From positions 1-43,684 of the forward strand of contig JAHEFB010000039.1 of NCBI GenBank assembly GCA_024640405.1: a stretch of 43,684 bases of DNA, read 5' to 3'. The stretch's first letter is position 1; every line of letters begins with the position of its first letter. Positions 24,629-33,743 of the stretch are shown one piece after another. Below the pieces are notes generated by a model that made no database searches, was not told the DNA's origin, and saw nothing but the letters and a program-made list of their open reading frames with translations. The position numbers were made by a program, and so were the translations under genes. This DNA is from Alphaproteobacteria bacterium (lineage in GTDB: Bacteria; Pseudomonadota; Alphaproteobacteria; Rhizobiales; Aestuariivirgaceae).

Positions 24629-25099
24629 ATGCTGAAAGCACCGGCTCTCGACCCGGCACTGATCGAAGCCAGGATTGGCTCCGGGTATCCCGCCCCGTTC
24701 AACGTATCAACGGCCGGACGAGCGAAGAAAATGCTGACCGGGGCGCTGGGGCTGACCCAGTTCGGCGTCAACATCACCGAGCTGGAACCCGACAGCGCCA
24801 CCGCGCTCAGGCACTGGCACTCCCATGAAGACGAGTTCGTTTATGTGCTGGACGGCGAAGTAACGCTGGTAACAGACGGCGGCCCGCAAACTCTGACCAG
24901 AGGAATGTGTGCCGGTTTTCCAGGTGGTGTCGAGGACGGGCACTGCATTGAAAACAGATCAGGTAAACCGGCGACCATACTGGAGGTCGGCAGCCGTGAC
25001 GACCGCGACGAGGGCAATTACCCGGATGTCGATCTGCACTGCAAGCCGAACCGGTACAAGGACCCTAAGTTCACCCGCAAGGACGGTACGCCATACTGA
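24629..25099 (+). CDS. cupin-domain protein
   Basis: This 156-residue single-domain cupin is counted from ATG 24629, chosen because AAGGA stands eight bases upstream; an in-frame ATG 15 codons earlier lacks one. Cupin motif 1 is clear: HWHSHEDEFVYVLDGEVTLV with two His and a Glu as metal ligands, followed by the GMCAGFPGG turn; motif 2 is weaker, with the GHCIENRS stretch. The C-terminal YKDPKFTRKDG recalls the family of stand-alone cupins related to transcriptional-regulator sensor domains. A small-molecule-binding or isomerase-like role is possible, but the substrate is unknown. Confidence 0.85.
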   Translation: MLKAPALDPALIEARIGSGYPAPFNVSTAGRAKKMLTGALGLTQFGVNITELEPDSATALRHWHSHEDEFVYVLDGEVTLVTDGGPQTLTRGMCAGFPGGVEDGHCIENRSGKPATILEVGSRDDRDEGNYPDVDLHCKPNRYKDPKFTRKDGTPY

Positions 25100-25114
25100 G
25101 CGGACAAACGAAAT

Positions 25115-25138
25115 GGCGGCCGGGTTTCCCTGGCCGCC
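25115..25138. terminator. hairpin between convergent cupin and BA14K genes
   Basis: GGCGGCC (25115-25121) pairs perfectly with GGCCGCC (25132-25138). It lies between two gene ends facing each other and probably serves both. On the minus strand a T-rich ATTTCGTTT follows; on the plus strand no T-run does. Confidence 0.5.
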
Positions 25139-25168
25139 GCAAAGCTCAATACTGACTGCCGATACGGC

Positions 25169-25684
25169 TTACTGAGCCTGACAGAAATACTTGATGCCGT
25201 CATAACCGGTAAATGTACCGGTGCGCGCATTGAAGGAACGATATCTGGCGCGGCAGTAGTCGAACCATTCGTCCGTCCATGGCTCGATGGCGTCATTTTC
25301 ATATCGCCTGACCGGTTCTTCTTGGACCTGCGCGCGGACCGGCTCATACCTGTCAAGGCAATCTTCATAAGCGTTGTCATAATGACGCTGCCATGGGCCG
25401 GCGGTACCAACCGCGCTGCCGACTGCGCCTGTCGAACCGCCGATAATGGCGCCCCTGCCGGCTCCCTTGCCGCCGCCGAGCACACCGCCGATGATGGCGC
25501 CAATCGCGGCACTGCCTACTGCAGTACCCAAAGCGGCTTCACCGCGATCAATGCGGCTGTCCGCATAGCGTTTGGCTTCGTGATGGCAGCGCCCATCCCT
25601 GGCAGATGCCGTATTGACGGATGACATGATCATGCCGGCGCCCAGCGCCGCAACGACTAATGATTTCAAAGCTGTAGACAACAC
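25169..25684 (-). CDS. BA14K-family protein with glycine-zipper segment
   Basis: This 171-residue envelope protein starts at GTG 25684, with GAGGAG eight bases upstream. Residues 1-28 are a Sec signal peptide ending in an ASA cleavage site. Residues 50-95 form a glycine-zipper hydrophobic stretch (GTAVGSAAIGAIIGGVLGGG...GAIIGG) like those in outer-membrane or periplasmic lipid-associated proteins. The C-terminus WFDYCRARYRSFNARTGTFTGYDG with a final cysteine is the BA14K domain, described in Brucella and widespread in Hyphomicrobiales. The domain's role is not firmly known; lectin-like activity has been reported for the Brucella member. Confidence 0.88.
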   Translation of the reverse strand: MLSTALKSLVVAALGAGMIMSSVNTASARDGRCHHEAKRYADSRIDRGEAALGTAVGSAAIGAIIGGVLGGGKGAGRGAIIGGSTGAVGSAVGTAGPWQRHYDNAYEDCLDRYEPVRAQVQEEPVRRYENDAIEPWTDEWFDYCRARYRSFNARTGTFTGYDGIKYFCQAQ

Positions 25685-25738
25685 AATTTCCGCTCCTCTA
25701 ATGGAAACGCCCCTATGGCTTGTCGAAATATCCCGATA

Positions 25739-27250
25739 CTATGGCTTCATTGTGAGCAAATCCTTAACAAGGTCTAAATTTTCCAGCGGCCAGATCGGCC
25801 TGGGGATATTCCGGTAGATTAACTCCTGCAACCGCATGGACGCTATGCCGCCGGCGTCGACCAGCATGGTTTCACGCGCGATCGGCGCGTAGGCTGCCTT
25901 GAAGTGGTTGCGGCTTTTCAGACCAATCGTGGTGAGTTTTTCAGGGTCAATGCCAACAGATCTGAAGACATTCAGGTCCATCACGGCTGTCGGTACGGAC
26001 GAGATGATCACATCGATGCCGCCGGTTCGTACAACCGCTGTTGGTCCCATGGAAAACCTTACCCCCTGCCACATCGGCCCGGAGCAGATGAATTCACCAT
26101 CGGTCAGGTTGATAACCCGCGCTTTCATGTCCAGCGGCGGCGTCAGTTCAGGTGCGCCTTTGCCGCCAAGAGACAACCGGATGATCGCGCCGACACCGGC
26201 GCTGCCGGCACATTCTACACACAGCGGGTCGCAGATCGTTGCAAAAGCCGCATTTTCAATCTCCGCTGCTATCAGGGCACGCAAGAGATTGGGGCTGTCG
26301 CCATAGGCGCCGCCAGCCGGATTGTCCGCAAAATCAGCCAGGACCAGCGGTTTGTCGCCTGATTTGCCTGCACCGGCCAGAGCCATCGCTTCGGCCGGCG
26401 TGGCAAACTCAAGCTGGGTGTGATGGCGACTGTGCCACACGGCCTGCATCAACTCGTCCGCCGCAACCCGTCCCGAACTTTCATCCGTTGCCGTTACGAT
26501 GACACTGGGGCCGATGTCCGGCACATCCGACCAGGGAAAGCCAATCTGGATCGACGCACATACAATACCGTCGCGACGTTCCACATCCGCTGCCAGATTC
26601 AGCAGCCCCGGCATGGGTTGTCCCGCAGCTGTCTGGCCGTGATTGGCCGCGTCCATCATCGGCAGGCGCGCCATCACCAGTTTTGGCCGTGGTGCCCCCA
26701 CCAGAACTTCTTGCATGAGCCGGGCCATATGCAGCGCCCGTTCCCGCTGGTCCACATGCGGATAGGTGCGATAAGCCATCATCAGGTCTGCTGACGTCAC
26801 CATGGCGGGAGATACGTTGGCATGCATGTCGAGGGTGGCGGCGATCAGAGTATCAGCGCCGGCCAGCGCCCTTATCTCGCCAAGCAGCTCGCCTTCAGCA
26901 TCAAGAGTGGTTTCAGTGACCATGGATCCGTGCAGAACCAGCGCAATCGCGTCAAACCTCTTGCCGGCGCGCAAAGGTCCCAGAATCAACCGTTTCACCG
27001 TGGCCCAGTCATCTCCCGCCATCGGACCCGACGGGCTGGCAGAAGCGGCAAGTGGAACGGTAAGTGCCCAGTCATGCTCGATCGCTGCCTCCATGAAACC
27101 GGCAATTTCCGTGTTGGTTCCCTCAAGTGCACGAGCTGTGTCAATGCCTTCATGCCAGTACCGTGTTTCGAAATCGGCTCTTACGGTAGCGATACGGTTG
27201 AAGGTGTTGGTCTCGTGCATGATCTCGGCTAGCAGCACGTTGTGTGTCAT
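25739..27250 (-). CDS. M81-family metallopeptidase, MlrC-like
   Basis: This 503-residue protein has the two MlrC domains, an N-terminal DUF1485 part and a C-terminal MlrC_C part. Likely zinc ligands are visible in EIMHETNTF near the N-terminus, VLHGSM, TLDMHANVS and RTYPHVDQ. MlrC takes part in breakdown of linearised microcystin in Sphingomonas, but most family members occur outside microcystin degraders and have unknown peptide or amide substrates. It begins one base after the GNAT stop and belongs to the miaA-GNAT-mlrC unit. There is no signal peptide, so it is cytoplasmic. Confidence 0.9.
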   Translation of the reverse strand: MTHNVLLAEIMHETNTFNRIATVRADFETRYWHEGIDTARALEGTNTEIAGFMEAAIEHDWALTVPLAASASPSGPMAGDDWATVKRLILGPLRAGKRFDAIALVLHGSMVTETTLDAEGELLGEIRALAGADTLIAATLDMHANVSPAMVTSADLMMAYRTYPHVDQRERALHMARLMQEVLVGAPRPKLVMARLPMMDAANHGQTAAGQPMPGLLNLAADVERRDGIVCASIQIGFPWSDVPDIGPSVIVTATDESSGRVAADELMQAVWHSRHHTQLEFATPAEAMALAGAGKSGDKPLVLADFADNPAGGAYGDSPNLLRALIAAEIENAAFATICDPLCVECAGSAGVGAIIRLSLGGKGAPELTPPLDMKARVINLTDGEFICSGPMWQGVRFSMGPTAVVRTGGIDVIISSVPTAVMDLNVFRSVGIDPEKLTTIGLKSRNHFKAAYAPIARETMLVDAGGIASMRLQELIYRNIPRPIWPLENLDLVKDLLTMKP

Positions 27251-27251
27251 G

Positions 27252-27785
27252 TCACCTGCTCCCGCATCGCGTGATCAGTCCATCGAGATCGCGCCAGCCA
27301 ATGCGCCTGTCCGGTGCATCGCCTCCGGCAAACTTGTCGGTGCCGTGGGCATCGGTTACGCCGCCAAGCCGTTCGTAGAAACCAATGGCAGCGACGTTGT
27401 CCTCAAACACCCACAGGCACAGGCTTGCAGCGCCGCGGGCCAGGATTTTTTCCGTGGCCGCCTTTACCAGATCTCTGCCCAGCCCCTGCCCCTTGCAGCC
27501 TGGTAAAAGGTGCAGATGCTCGATAGTAAAATCATATCCTTCGTCATCCGGATCATCCCGCAGGGCAATCAACCCCACAACCTCACCGGACAAAACCGCC
27601 AGTTTGACAACCGGGTAACGCCGGCTGTTCAGAGCCGAACGCCAGTAATCGGCACGTTCAATGTCTACTTCAGTATCCAGGTATCGATCCGGCAGGATAC
27701 CGCGATAGGTGGCTTTCCAGCTCGCAGCATGAACTTTCGCCACCGCAACGGCATCATCAGGGCAAGCATCGATTATTTCGTTCAT
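27252..27785 (-). CDS. GNAT-family N-acetyltransferase
   Basis: This 177-residue acetyltransferase has beta4 FTIEHLHLLPGCKGQGLGRDLV, with the acetyl-CoA loop GCKGQGLG, and the C-terminal NVAAIGFYERLGGV motif. The start overlaps the miaA stop as ATGA and the stop sits one base before the mlrC start, so it is in a tight operon. The N-terminus AASWKATYRGILPDRYLD is typical of RimI-like GNATs that act on small molecules or protein N-termini. Its substrate is unknown. Confidence 0.9.
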   Translation of the reverse strand: MNEIIDACPDDAVAVAKVHAASWKATYRGILPDRYLDTEVDIERADYWRSALNSRRYPVVKLAVLSGEVVGLIALRDDPDDEGYDFTIEHLHLLPGCKGQGLGRDLVKAATEKILARGAASLCLWVFEDNVAAIGFYERLGGVTDAHGTDKFAGGDAPDRRIGWRDLDGLITRCGSR

Positions 27786-28702
27786 GGCGTCAGCATTTCA
27801 ATCGCTGCCTGCCGCGTTTCAACTCTAGGCCAGCCGGCCATCTGATTGCGTATCCAGGTCATTTGCCGTTTGGCGTAATTTCTCGTTTGCTTCTGGGCCA
27901 TTGCAACAGCTTCTTCCAGTGACATGGTACCTGCGAGATGCTCGGCCAGAGCCTGCACACCAATGGCTTTCATCGCGGGTAACTCGTGATTCAACTTCAG
28001 CGCCATCAGCTTCTCTACTTCCCGCAAGGCGCCATTCGCCATCATGGCTTCAAACCGTGCATCGCAATTACCGTACAGTTCATCGCGTGGCGGTGTCAGC
28101 GCCACTTTCAGTACATCAGCCTTTGCAAGTACTGACGTCTTCCCGGCGTCCGAGAAATGCTCACCAAGCGGCTTGCCCGTCGCGTCGAATACCTCCAGTG
28201 CCCGAACAATTCGCTGGCCGTCGCTCCGCTTGATGCGCGCTGCATCCGCCGGCGCGGCCCTGGCTAGTTCGCCGTGCAGGGTTTGCGGGCCTTCCCGCTG
28301 CAAACGCTGCCTCCAGTGGTCGCGTATGTCGGCCGGCACGGGAGATATTTTTGACAAGCCCTCTTCCAGCACCTTGAAGTACAACCCTGTACCGCCGGCC
28401 ACCACCGGCACTTTGCCCTGATCCCAGGCTGCACTGATTTCCCGGCTCGCGGCTTCAAGCCATCTGCCGGCCGACCACGCCTCGCTGGCTGGAACCCACC
28501 CGAACAATCTGTGCGGCACCGTGTCTTCGTCAGCTTTGGAGGGCCTCGATGTCAATACGTCGAGTTCGGCATACAACTGCATTGCATCTGCATTGATCAC
28601 CACCCCGTCCATTTGCCTGGCAACGGCAATTGCCACAGCCGACTTGCCGCTGGCCGTCGGCCCTGCGATAAGGATGGCAGTTTTCAATCGAGTATTCCCC
28701 AT
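27782..28702 (-). CDS. miaA: tRNA dimethylallyltransferase
   Basis: MiaA transfers a dimethylallyl group to A37 of tRNAs that read codons beginning with U. The 306 residues fit the family. The P-loop GPTASGKS is at residues 14-21, DAMQLYAELDVLTSRPS follows, then GGTGLY, and the C-terminal KRQMTWIRNQ. ATG 28702 has AGGA eight bases upstream, inside the divergent serB gene. Its start codon and that of serB overlap on opposite strands in CATG. In many relatives miaA is close to serB and ilvB; here the order is kept but ilvB lies 4.5 kb away. Confidence 0.97.
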   Translation of the reverse strand: MGNTRLKTAILIAGPTASGKSAVAIAVARQMDGVVINADAMQLYAELDVLTSRPSKADEDTVPHRLFGWVPASEAWSAGRWLEAASREISAAWDQGKVPVVAGGTGLYFKVLEEGLSKISPVPADIRDHWRQRLQREGPQTLHGELARAAPADAARIKRSDGQRIVRALEVFDATGKPLGEHFSDAGKTSVLAKADVLKVALTPPRDELYGNCDARFEAMMANGALREVEKLMALKLNHELPAMKAIGVQALAEHLAGTMSLEEAVAMAQKQTRNYAKRQMTWIRNQMAGWPRVETRQAAIEMLTP

Positions 28703-29603
28703 GTCCTATGTCCTATCGCTGATTGCCGGTTCGCAAAAGTCCCCATTGCAGGCAAAGCACATTAATGCCGTGTGCAAATTGATGGAAAAGCTCGGTGCGG
28801 AGCTGGACACCGGGCACTGGCTCAGTGAGAAAACTGCCTGGCAGGTAGAGTTTGACAAAACCCCGGACGGTGCCTTGCAGGCCCTTCGCAAAAAGACTGC
28901 AAAATGGCCGGTTGATGTCAATATCCTCACCGCCGCCAACCAGCGCAAGAAACTGCTCGTCGCCGACATGGACTCCACAATGATTGAGCAGGAGTGCATT
29001 GATGAACTGGCTGATGCTGCCGGTGCTGGCGACAGGGTCAAAGCCATTACTGCACGGGCGATGAACGGCGAACTGGATTTTGAAGACGCCCTGCGTGAGC
29101 GCGTCGCGGCTCTTAAAGACCTGCCGTCGGGCGTCATCGGTGAGGTCATCAGCAACCGGATCACCTTCATGCCGGGCGGACGCGACTTGATTGCCACCAT
29201 GCGCCAGAACAACACCTATTGCGCGTTGATTTCAGGCGGTTTTACCCATTTCACCGCCTATGTAGGCGCAGAACTCGGGTTTCACGAACATCAGGCCAAT
29301 GAGTTGGTCATACAGAACAACCTGCTGACCGGTGAAGTCGCCAGCCCGATCCTGGGCCGTGATGCCAAGGTTGCCGCCTTGCAGCGCATCACCCGGGATT
29401 TCGGGTTTTCATCTGACGAAGCCATCGCGGTCGGCGACGGTGCAAATGACATTCCCATGCTGCACGCCGCAGGCATGGGCGTGGCGCTTCACGCCAAGTC
29501 CGCCGTAAAACAGCAAGTTGACATACAAATCGATCATGGCGACCTGACGGCTCTGCTGTATTTGCAGGGCTTCACACGCGATGAATTCGCGCGGAATCAC
29601 TAG
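28701..29603 (+). CDS. serB: phosphoserine phosphatase
   Basis: SerB hydrolyses phosphoserine in the last step of serine synthesis. It has 300 residues from ATG 28701. An N-terminal ACT-like domain (about 1-75) is followed by the HAD catalytic domain: nucleophile motif DMDSTM with D89 and D91, SGGFTHF as motif II, and GDGANDIPM as motif IV. The frame is open upstream, but MSYVLSLIAG matches the family N-terminus. Its start overlaps the divergent miaA start. No strong Shine-Dalgarno is seen, only GAG eight bases before. It ends before a shared hairpin with degP. Confidence 0.95.
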   Translation: MSYVLSLIAGSQKSPLQAKHINAVCKLMEKLGAELDTGHWLSEKTAWQVEFDKTPDGALQALRKKTAKWPVDVNILTAANQRKKLLVADMDSTMIEQECIDELADAAGAGDRVKAITARAMNGELDFEDALRERVAALKDLPSGVIGEVISNRITFMPGGRDLIATMRQNNTYCALISGGFTHFTAYVGAELGFHEHQANELVIQNNLLTGEVASPILGRDAKVAALQRITRDFGFSSDEAIAVGDGANDIPMLHAAGMGVALHAKSAVKQQVDIQIDHGDLTALLYLQGFTRDEFARNH

Positions 29604-29606
29604 ATC

Positions 29607-29635
29607 GAAAAACGGCCAGACAATTTGTCTGGCCG
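29607..29635 (-). terminator. intrinsic terminator of degP
   Basis: CGGCCAGACA and TGTCTGGCCG form a perfect 10-bp stem (29613-29635). On the minus strand it is followed by TTTTT, so it ends the hflK-hflC-degP unit. On the plus strand, after serB, no T-run follows, though the hairpin may still act. Confidence 0.88.
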
Positions 29636-29661
29636 CTGCAATTTGTGAACCGGTTTACTGA

Positions 29662-31188
29662 CTATTTCTTTTTCAGTCGCAGGGCGATGAAATGCGGATC
29701 AAAGTTGCGCTGTGCCCGCAACACCAGCATCAGGATCGAGCTGTCACCAGCCTTTACCGCAGCATCAACAGCCTTTGACAGTTCCGCCGGCGACGACGCT
29801 TTTACATCGCCAACCTCGGCAATCACATCGCCGGGCCGCAACTGTTTGTCTGCCGCAGCGCCATCGGCAGCCACTTCTGAAATAATTACGCCCGTGACTT
29901 TCTCCGGTACCTTGAACTTGGTCCGCAATTCGTCAGTCAGCTCTTCGACCGTAAGTCCAAGTACCTTGACCTCCGCGGCTCCGCCCGTTTCCGCGCGTTT
30001 CTCGTCCGCGGCCTTGACCAGTTTTTCACCGGTTTCCAGTCTGCCGAGCGTGACTTCGATCTCTAGCGGTTTTCCCTTGCGGAGCACACCGACCGTGACG
30101 GTTGTGTCTGGAGCCAGCTGGCCGACGGCACGTGACAACTGACGGCTGTCTTCCATATCCCGGCCATCCAGCGACACAACCACGTCACCCGCCTTGATAC
30201 CGGCCTTTTCTGCCGGGCTGGTGGCGGTAACGTCGGCCACCAGTGCGCCATGCGCTTCATCCAGTCCAAGGCTGTCAGCAAGATCTTCGGTCACGTTCTG
30301 GATCCGCACGCCCAGCCATCCCCGGCGGGTTTCGCCGTACTTGACCAGTTGATCAATAACATTGCGCGCAGTATCGCTCGGCACTGAAAAACCGATGCCG
30401 ATCGAGCCGCCGGACGGGGAAATGATCGCCGTATTCACGCCGATAACCTTGCCATCCATAGCAAACAGCGGGCCACCGGAATTACCCCGGTTGATCGAGG
30501 CATCGGTCTGGATGAAATCATCGTACGGGCCGGCGTTGATGTTGCGGTTCATGGCAGACACGATGCCCAGTGTCACGGTCCCGCCCAGACCGAACGGGTT
30601 ACCAATTGCCATGACCCAGTCACCCACCCGCAGCTTGGACGAGTTGCCAAATTCCACGAACGGCAAGGGAGTGTCGGATTTGACTTTCAACACCGCAATA
30701 TCGGTCTTGGCGTCCTTGCCGATCAGCTCGGCCTTCAGCCTGCGTCCATCATTGAAGATGACTTCAATTTCGTCTGCGCCATCAATCACGTGGTTGTTGG
30801 TGATGACGGTACCTTCAGCATCAATTACGAAGCCTGAACCCAGCGAATTGGCATTGCGGGGACGATTCGGTTTGCGACCCGGCTTCTGACCTTCCTGCTG
30901 CTTTTTGAAAAACTCCTCGAAAAACTCTCTGAACGGCGTTCCTTCCGGCACATTGGGAGCCGGCACACCGCCTCCTGAAGCTTTCTGACTGGTCGAGATG
31001 TTCACCACTGCCGGAGACAGTTGCTCCGCAAGATCGGCAACCGGTGCCGGACCCTGGGCGCGCACGCTCTGCATGCCAATCACCCAAATGGCCAACACGG
31101 CGAAGGCAAACAAAGTGACACGTGTCATTGTTTGCATTGCCGAAGAGGTATTCCTTGTAGCTACTTTTGCGCTCGCTCTGACGGTCAT
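29662..31188 (-). CDS. degP: Do-family serine endopeptidase (periplasmic protease/chaperone)
   Basis: This is a 508-residue HtrA/DegP-type protease. ATG 31188 is chosen because AGGAGAG stands ten bases before it and a Sec signal peptide or anchor follows (residues 22-44, ending VRAQ). The catalytic triad is H133 (NNHVID), D163 (TDIAV) and S237 (GNSGGP). Two PDZ domains follow (about 290-380 and 405-500), of which the second has lower similarity. It degrades or refolds misfolded envelope proteins. It follows hflK, hflC and a DUF2065 gene on the same strand, the usual proteobacterial arrangement, with a 221-base gap that could hold its own promoter. Confidence 0.95.
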   Translation of the reverse strand: MTVRASAKVATRNTSSAMQTMTRVTLFAFAVLAIWVIGMQSVRAQGPAPVADLAEQLSPAVVNISTSQKASGGGVPAPNVPEGTPFREFFEEFFKKQQEGQKPGRKPNRPRNANSLGSGFVIDAEGTVITNNHVIDGADEIEVIFNDGRRLKAELIGKDAKTDIAVLKVKSDTPLPFVEFGNSSKLRVGDWVMAIGNPFGLGGTVTLGIVSAMNRNINAGPYDDFIQTDASINRGNSGGPLFAMDGKVIGVNTAIISPSGGSIGIGFSVPSDTARNVIDQLVKYGETRRGWLGVRIQNVTEDLADSLGLDEAHGALVADVTATSPAEKAGIKAGDVVVSLDGRDMEDSRQLSRAVGQLAPDTTVTVGVLRKGKPLEIEVTLGRLETGEKLVKAADEKRAETGGAAEVKVLGLTVEELTDELRTKFKVPEKVTGVIISEVAADGAAADKQLRPGDVIAEVGDVKASSPAELSKAVDAAVKAGDSSILMLVLRAQRNFDPHFIALRLKKK

Positions 31189-31409
31189 TGAGTAAATTCT
31201 CTCCTGAAGTGAATTCTTGTCGTCCTTGGTGCTGTCAATGATTGTGAACCTGCACCGCTGATCTGGCATATGATTGTGGACATCATAAGCTGTGTTACGC
31301 AAGACCCTGGCAGCACGGATCGTAACGATTGCGTGAGCCTGTCTTTTCCCGGTTCCGTCACCCTGGATCAGTAAGGTTCTTGAATGCGTCAATCAAAATC
31401 TGCTTCAAC

Positions 31410-31604
31410 CTAGCTTAGAAAACTTCTTGCTATCCAGACAATCAGCACGCCCACGCCGATCGCGGCCAGTCCGCAATTGCGCAACGCATCTTCCGAAAAC
31501 TGCGACGTCATTTCAGCCAGATCCCTTAAACGACCCGGTGCCACGGCATAGAGCAGGCCTTCGATAACGAAGACCAGCCCGATTGCCGTAATCAGTTCGC
31601 TCAC
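31410..31604 (-). CDS. DUF2065 small membrane protein
   Basis: This 64-residue protein of the DUF2065 family (YjeT-like) has two hydrophobic helices, about 4-22 and 44-62, and the family stretch LVFVIEGLLYAVAPGRLRDL. Start is GTG 31604, whose first base is the last base of the hflC stop (TAGTG). Members sit next to hflKC in many proteobacteria. The function is unknown; a role with the HflKC complex is inferred from position. Confidence 0.88.
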   Translation of the reverse strand: MSELITAIGLVFVIEGLLYAVAPGRLRDLAEMTSQFSEDALRNCGLAAIGVGVLIVWIARSFLS

Positions 31605-32482
31605 TATTGAGCCGGTGCCGATTGCTGGGTACCGAAGTACTTGAAGAACTCCGAATCAGGCTTCAGCACCAATGTAGTATCGCTGTTCGACAGGCTCTTT
31701 GAGTAAGCCTGCATGGAACGGTAGAACGCGAAGAACTCTGGATCCTGCTGGAATGCTTCGGCGAACACCTTGTTACGTGTCGCGTCACCGGTACCGCGCA
31801 GGATTTCAGACTCGCGTTGCGCCTTCGACATAAGCTCAACCGACTGTCTGTCGGCTTCCGCCTTGATACGTGTCGCCTGTGCTTCACCAACTGCGCGAAG
31901 TTCTGCAGCTTCCGCAAACCTTTCAGCATTCATCCGCGCATAGGTATCTTTCAAAACCTGCTCCAGCAGGTCGGTACGGCGGATTTTCACATCAACAACC
32001 TCGATACCGAGAGCTTCTGCTTCAAGGCGAACCTGATCGCGGATTTCACGCATCATCGCCGCGCGGTCCTTGGACAAGGCTGCGTCAAACGAACGGCGGC
32101 CATAAGTTTGCCGAAGCGCGGCATCGAGACGGGTTTCAATCCGATCCTTGGCACGATTGAGTGATGCGCCAACGGTTTCACGGAACCGGCGTGGATTGTT
32201 CACGCGGATCATCGTAACCGTATCGACAACGTACCGCCGGCTGTCCACCACCTGGACTTCCTTGTCCGGGCTTTCGAAGAAAACAATACGATCTTCGATT
32301 GTGACTACTTCCTGCACAAAAGGCAGTTTGAAATAGATGCCGGGTTCATTGATTTCCCGCTGTATTTCACCCAGTTGGGTGACCAGAGCCTTTTGTCTTT
32401 CATCAACGATAAACACCGAAGTCCAGACCAGGAACGCGATTGCAGCAATTACAATTGCCCCGAATGACTTGAAAATGTTCAT
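31604..32482 (-). CDS. hflC: protease modulator HflC
   Basis: This 292-residue SPFH/band-7 protein is anchored by an N-terminal membrane helix (about 6-26). With HflK it forms the large periplasm-facing cage that surrounds and restrains the FtsH protease. The SPFH domain spans about 25-190, and the long helical stretch rich in Glu and Ala (EAAELRAVGEAQATRIKAEADRQ region) follows. The ATG overlaps the hflK stop by one base (TAATG). The gene order hflK-hflC-DUF2065-degP is standard. Confidence 0.96.
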   Translation of the reverse strand: MNIFKSFGAIVIAAIAFLVWTSVFIVDERQKALVTQLGEIQREINEPGIYFKLPFVQEVVTIEDRIVFFESPDKEVQVVDSRRYVVDTVTMIRVNNPRRFRETVGASLNRAKDRIETRLDAALRQTYGRRSFDAALSKDRAAMMREIRDQVRLEAEALGIEVVDVKIRRTDLLEQVLKDTYARMNAERFAEAAELRAVGEAQATRIKAEADRQSVELMSKAQRESEILRGTGDATRNKVFAEAFQQDPEFFAFYRSMQAYSKSLSNSDTTLVLKPDSEFFKYFGTQQSAPAQ

Positions 32483-33594
32483 TACTGGCTCCCCCCGGAC
32501 GATTGCTGGCGTTTCTGGATTTCCGGCAGCGGCAGATAAGGCACGACGCCGGTGCCGCCCTGACCGCCGGAATTACCCTCCACGATCACTTTGTTGGAAT
32601 TCGACATGACGCCTTCCATCATTTCCAGGAACAGGCGCTTGCGCGTTACGTCCTTGGCTTTGGAGTACTCGGCGTAGATGGCATTGAAACGCTGGGCTTC
32701 ACCTTCCGCCTCATTGACTATACGAGCCGTGTAGCCTTTCGCATCTTCGACGATCTTGGAGGATTCACCGCGCGCCTTACCCAAAACCTGGTTGCGATAC
32801 TGCTCGGCTTCTCGAATAAACTGGTTCTGGTTCTGCTCAGCCCGCTGCACTTCTTCAAATGCATCAGCCACCTGTGGAGGCGGGTCGGCCCGTTCCAGCA
32901 GCACGCCGAGAATGGAAATGCCGGCCTGATACGAATCCAGCGCAGCCTGAATAAGCTCGCGAACCTGCGCCTGGGCATCCAGGCGGCCCTGTGTGCGGAA
33001 GTCCTCGGCGCGCGTACGCCCGACAATTTCACGCATCGCGCTCTCGGACACCGTGCGCACCAGCATTTCCTGATCGCGTACATTGAACAGGTACTGCTGG
33101 GGATCCGCAATTTTCCACTGAACCTTGAACTCGACGGTAATCAGGTTCTGATCGCCCGCCAGCATCAGGTTGTTGGCGTTTCGGTCATTGGCGCCAAAGT
33201 TGATTTGGCTGACACTTTCAACGGGTAGTTTTTCCATGGTCTCGATCGGCCATGCCGCAAACTTCAGACCAGGCAGAACAGTGCGGTTGTATTCGCCAAG
33301 CCGCAACACGACGCCTTGTTCTTCTGCCTCCACAGTGTGAAAACTGTTGAACGCCCACAGCGCACCCACTGCGATCAGGCCGATAATCCACGGGCTCTTG
33401 CCGCCGCCTCCCTGCGGCAGAACGGTCTTGAGCCGGTCCTGGCCTTTGCGAATCAGATCTTCCAGATCCGGCGGCGCTCCATGACCGCCACCGTGTCCTC
33501 CACCACCACCGGATGGTTTTTGTCCCCATGGCCCTTCGCCGCCGCCGTTTCCGCCGCCGCCTTGCCAGCCACCACCCTTTTTACTCCATGGCAT
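32482..33594 (-). CDS. hflK: protease modulator HflK
   Basis: This 370-residue partner of HflC has a Gly-rich, Trp-containing N-terminal cytoplasmic region (residues 1-45), a membrane helix near 68-88 (SPWIIGLIAVGALWAFNSF), an SPFH domain (about 90-250) and a coiled, Ala/Glu-rich helix before the tail. The C-terminus has a Gly- and Ser-rich stretch with PYLPLPEIQKRQ. It starts the hflKC operon. It modulates FtsH-dependent turnover of membrane proteins. Confidence 0.96.
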   Translation of the reverse strand: MPWSKKGGGWQGGGGNGGGEGPWGQKPSGGGGGHGGGHGAPPDLEDLIRKGQDRLKTVLPQGGGGKSPWIIGLIAVGALWAFNSFHTVEAEEQGVVLRLGEYNRTVLPGLKFAAWPIETMEKLPVESVSQINFGANDRNANNLMLAGDQNLITVEFKVQWKIADPQQYLFNVRDQEMLVRTVSESAMREIVGRTRAEDFRTQGRLDAQAQVRELIQAALDSYQAGISILGVLLERADPPPQVADAFEEVQRAEQNQNQFIREAEQYRNQVLGKARGESSKIVEDAKGYTARIVNEAEGEAQRFNAIYAEYSKAKDVTRKRLFLEMMEGVMSNSNKVIVEGNSGGQGGTGVVPYLPLPEIQKRQQSSGGSQ

Positions 33595-33743
33595 ATCGCG
33601 CTCGTATCCTTGTTATTGGGCTCGTCGCCGGCCCTGCAAACGGCCGACGTTCAGTCTATGTTAGTTGGTATAGGCAAACGCGAACGTCAAGTCCATGGAT
33701 CAACGTGCAATCCTTCATACACATGCGAATTGGCGTCTGCACC

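Noticed and set aside
25739..27250. Microcystin degradation locus
   Set aside because: An MlrC-like protein occurs without mlrA, mlrB or mlrD, in an operon with miaA; the family is widespread without that pathway.
31270..31390. Possible general-stress (EcfG-type) promoter GGAAC...CGTT upstream of degP
   Set aside because: The two halves are about 24 bases apart, longer than the usual 16-19, so the match is not convincing.
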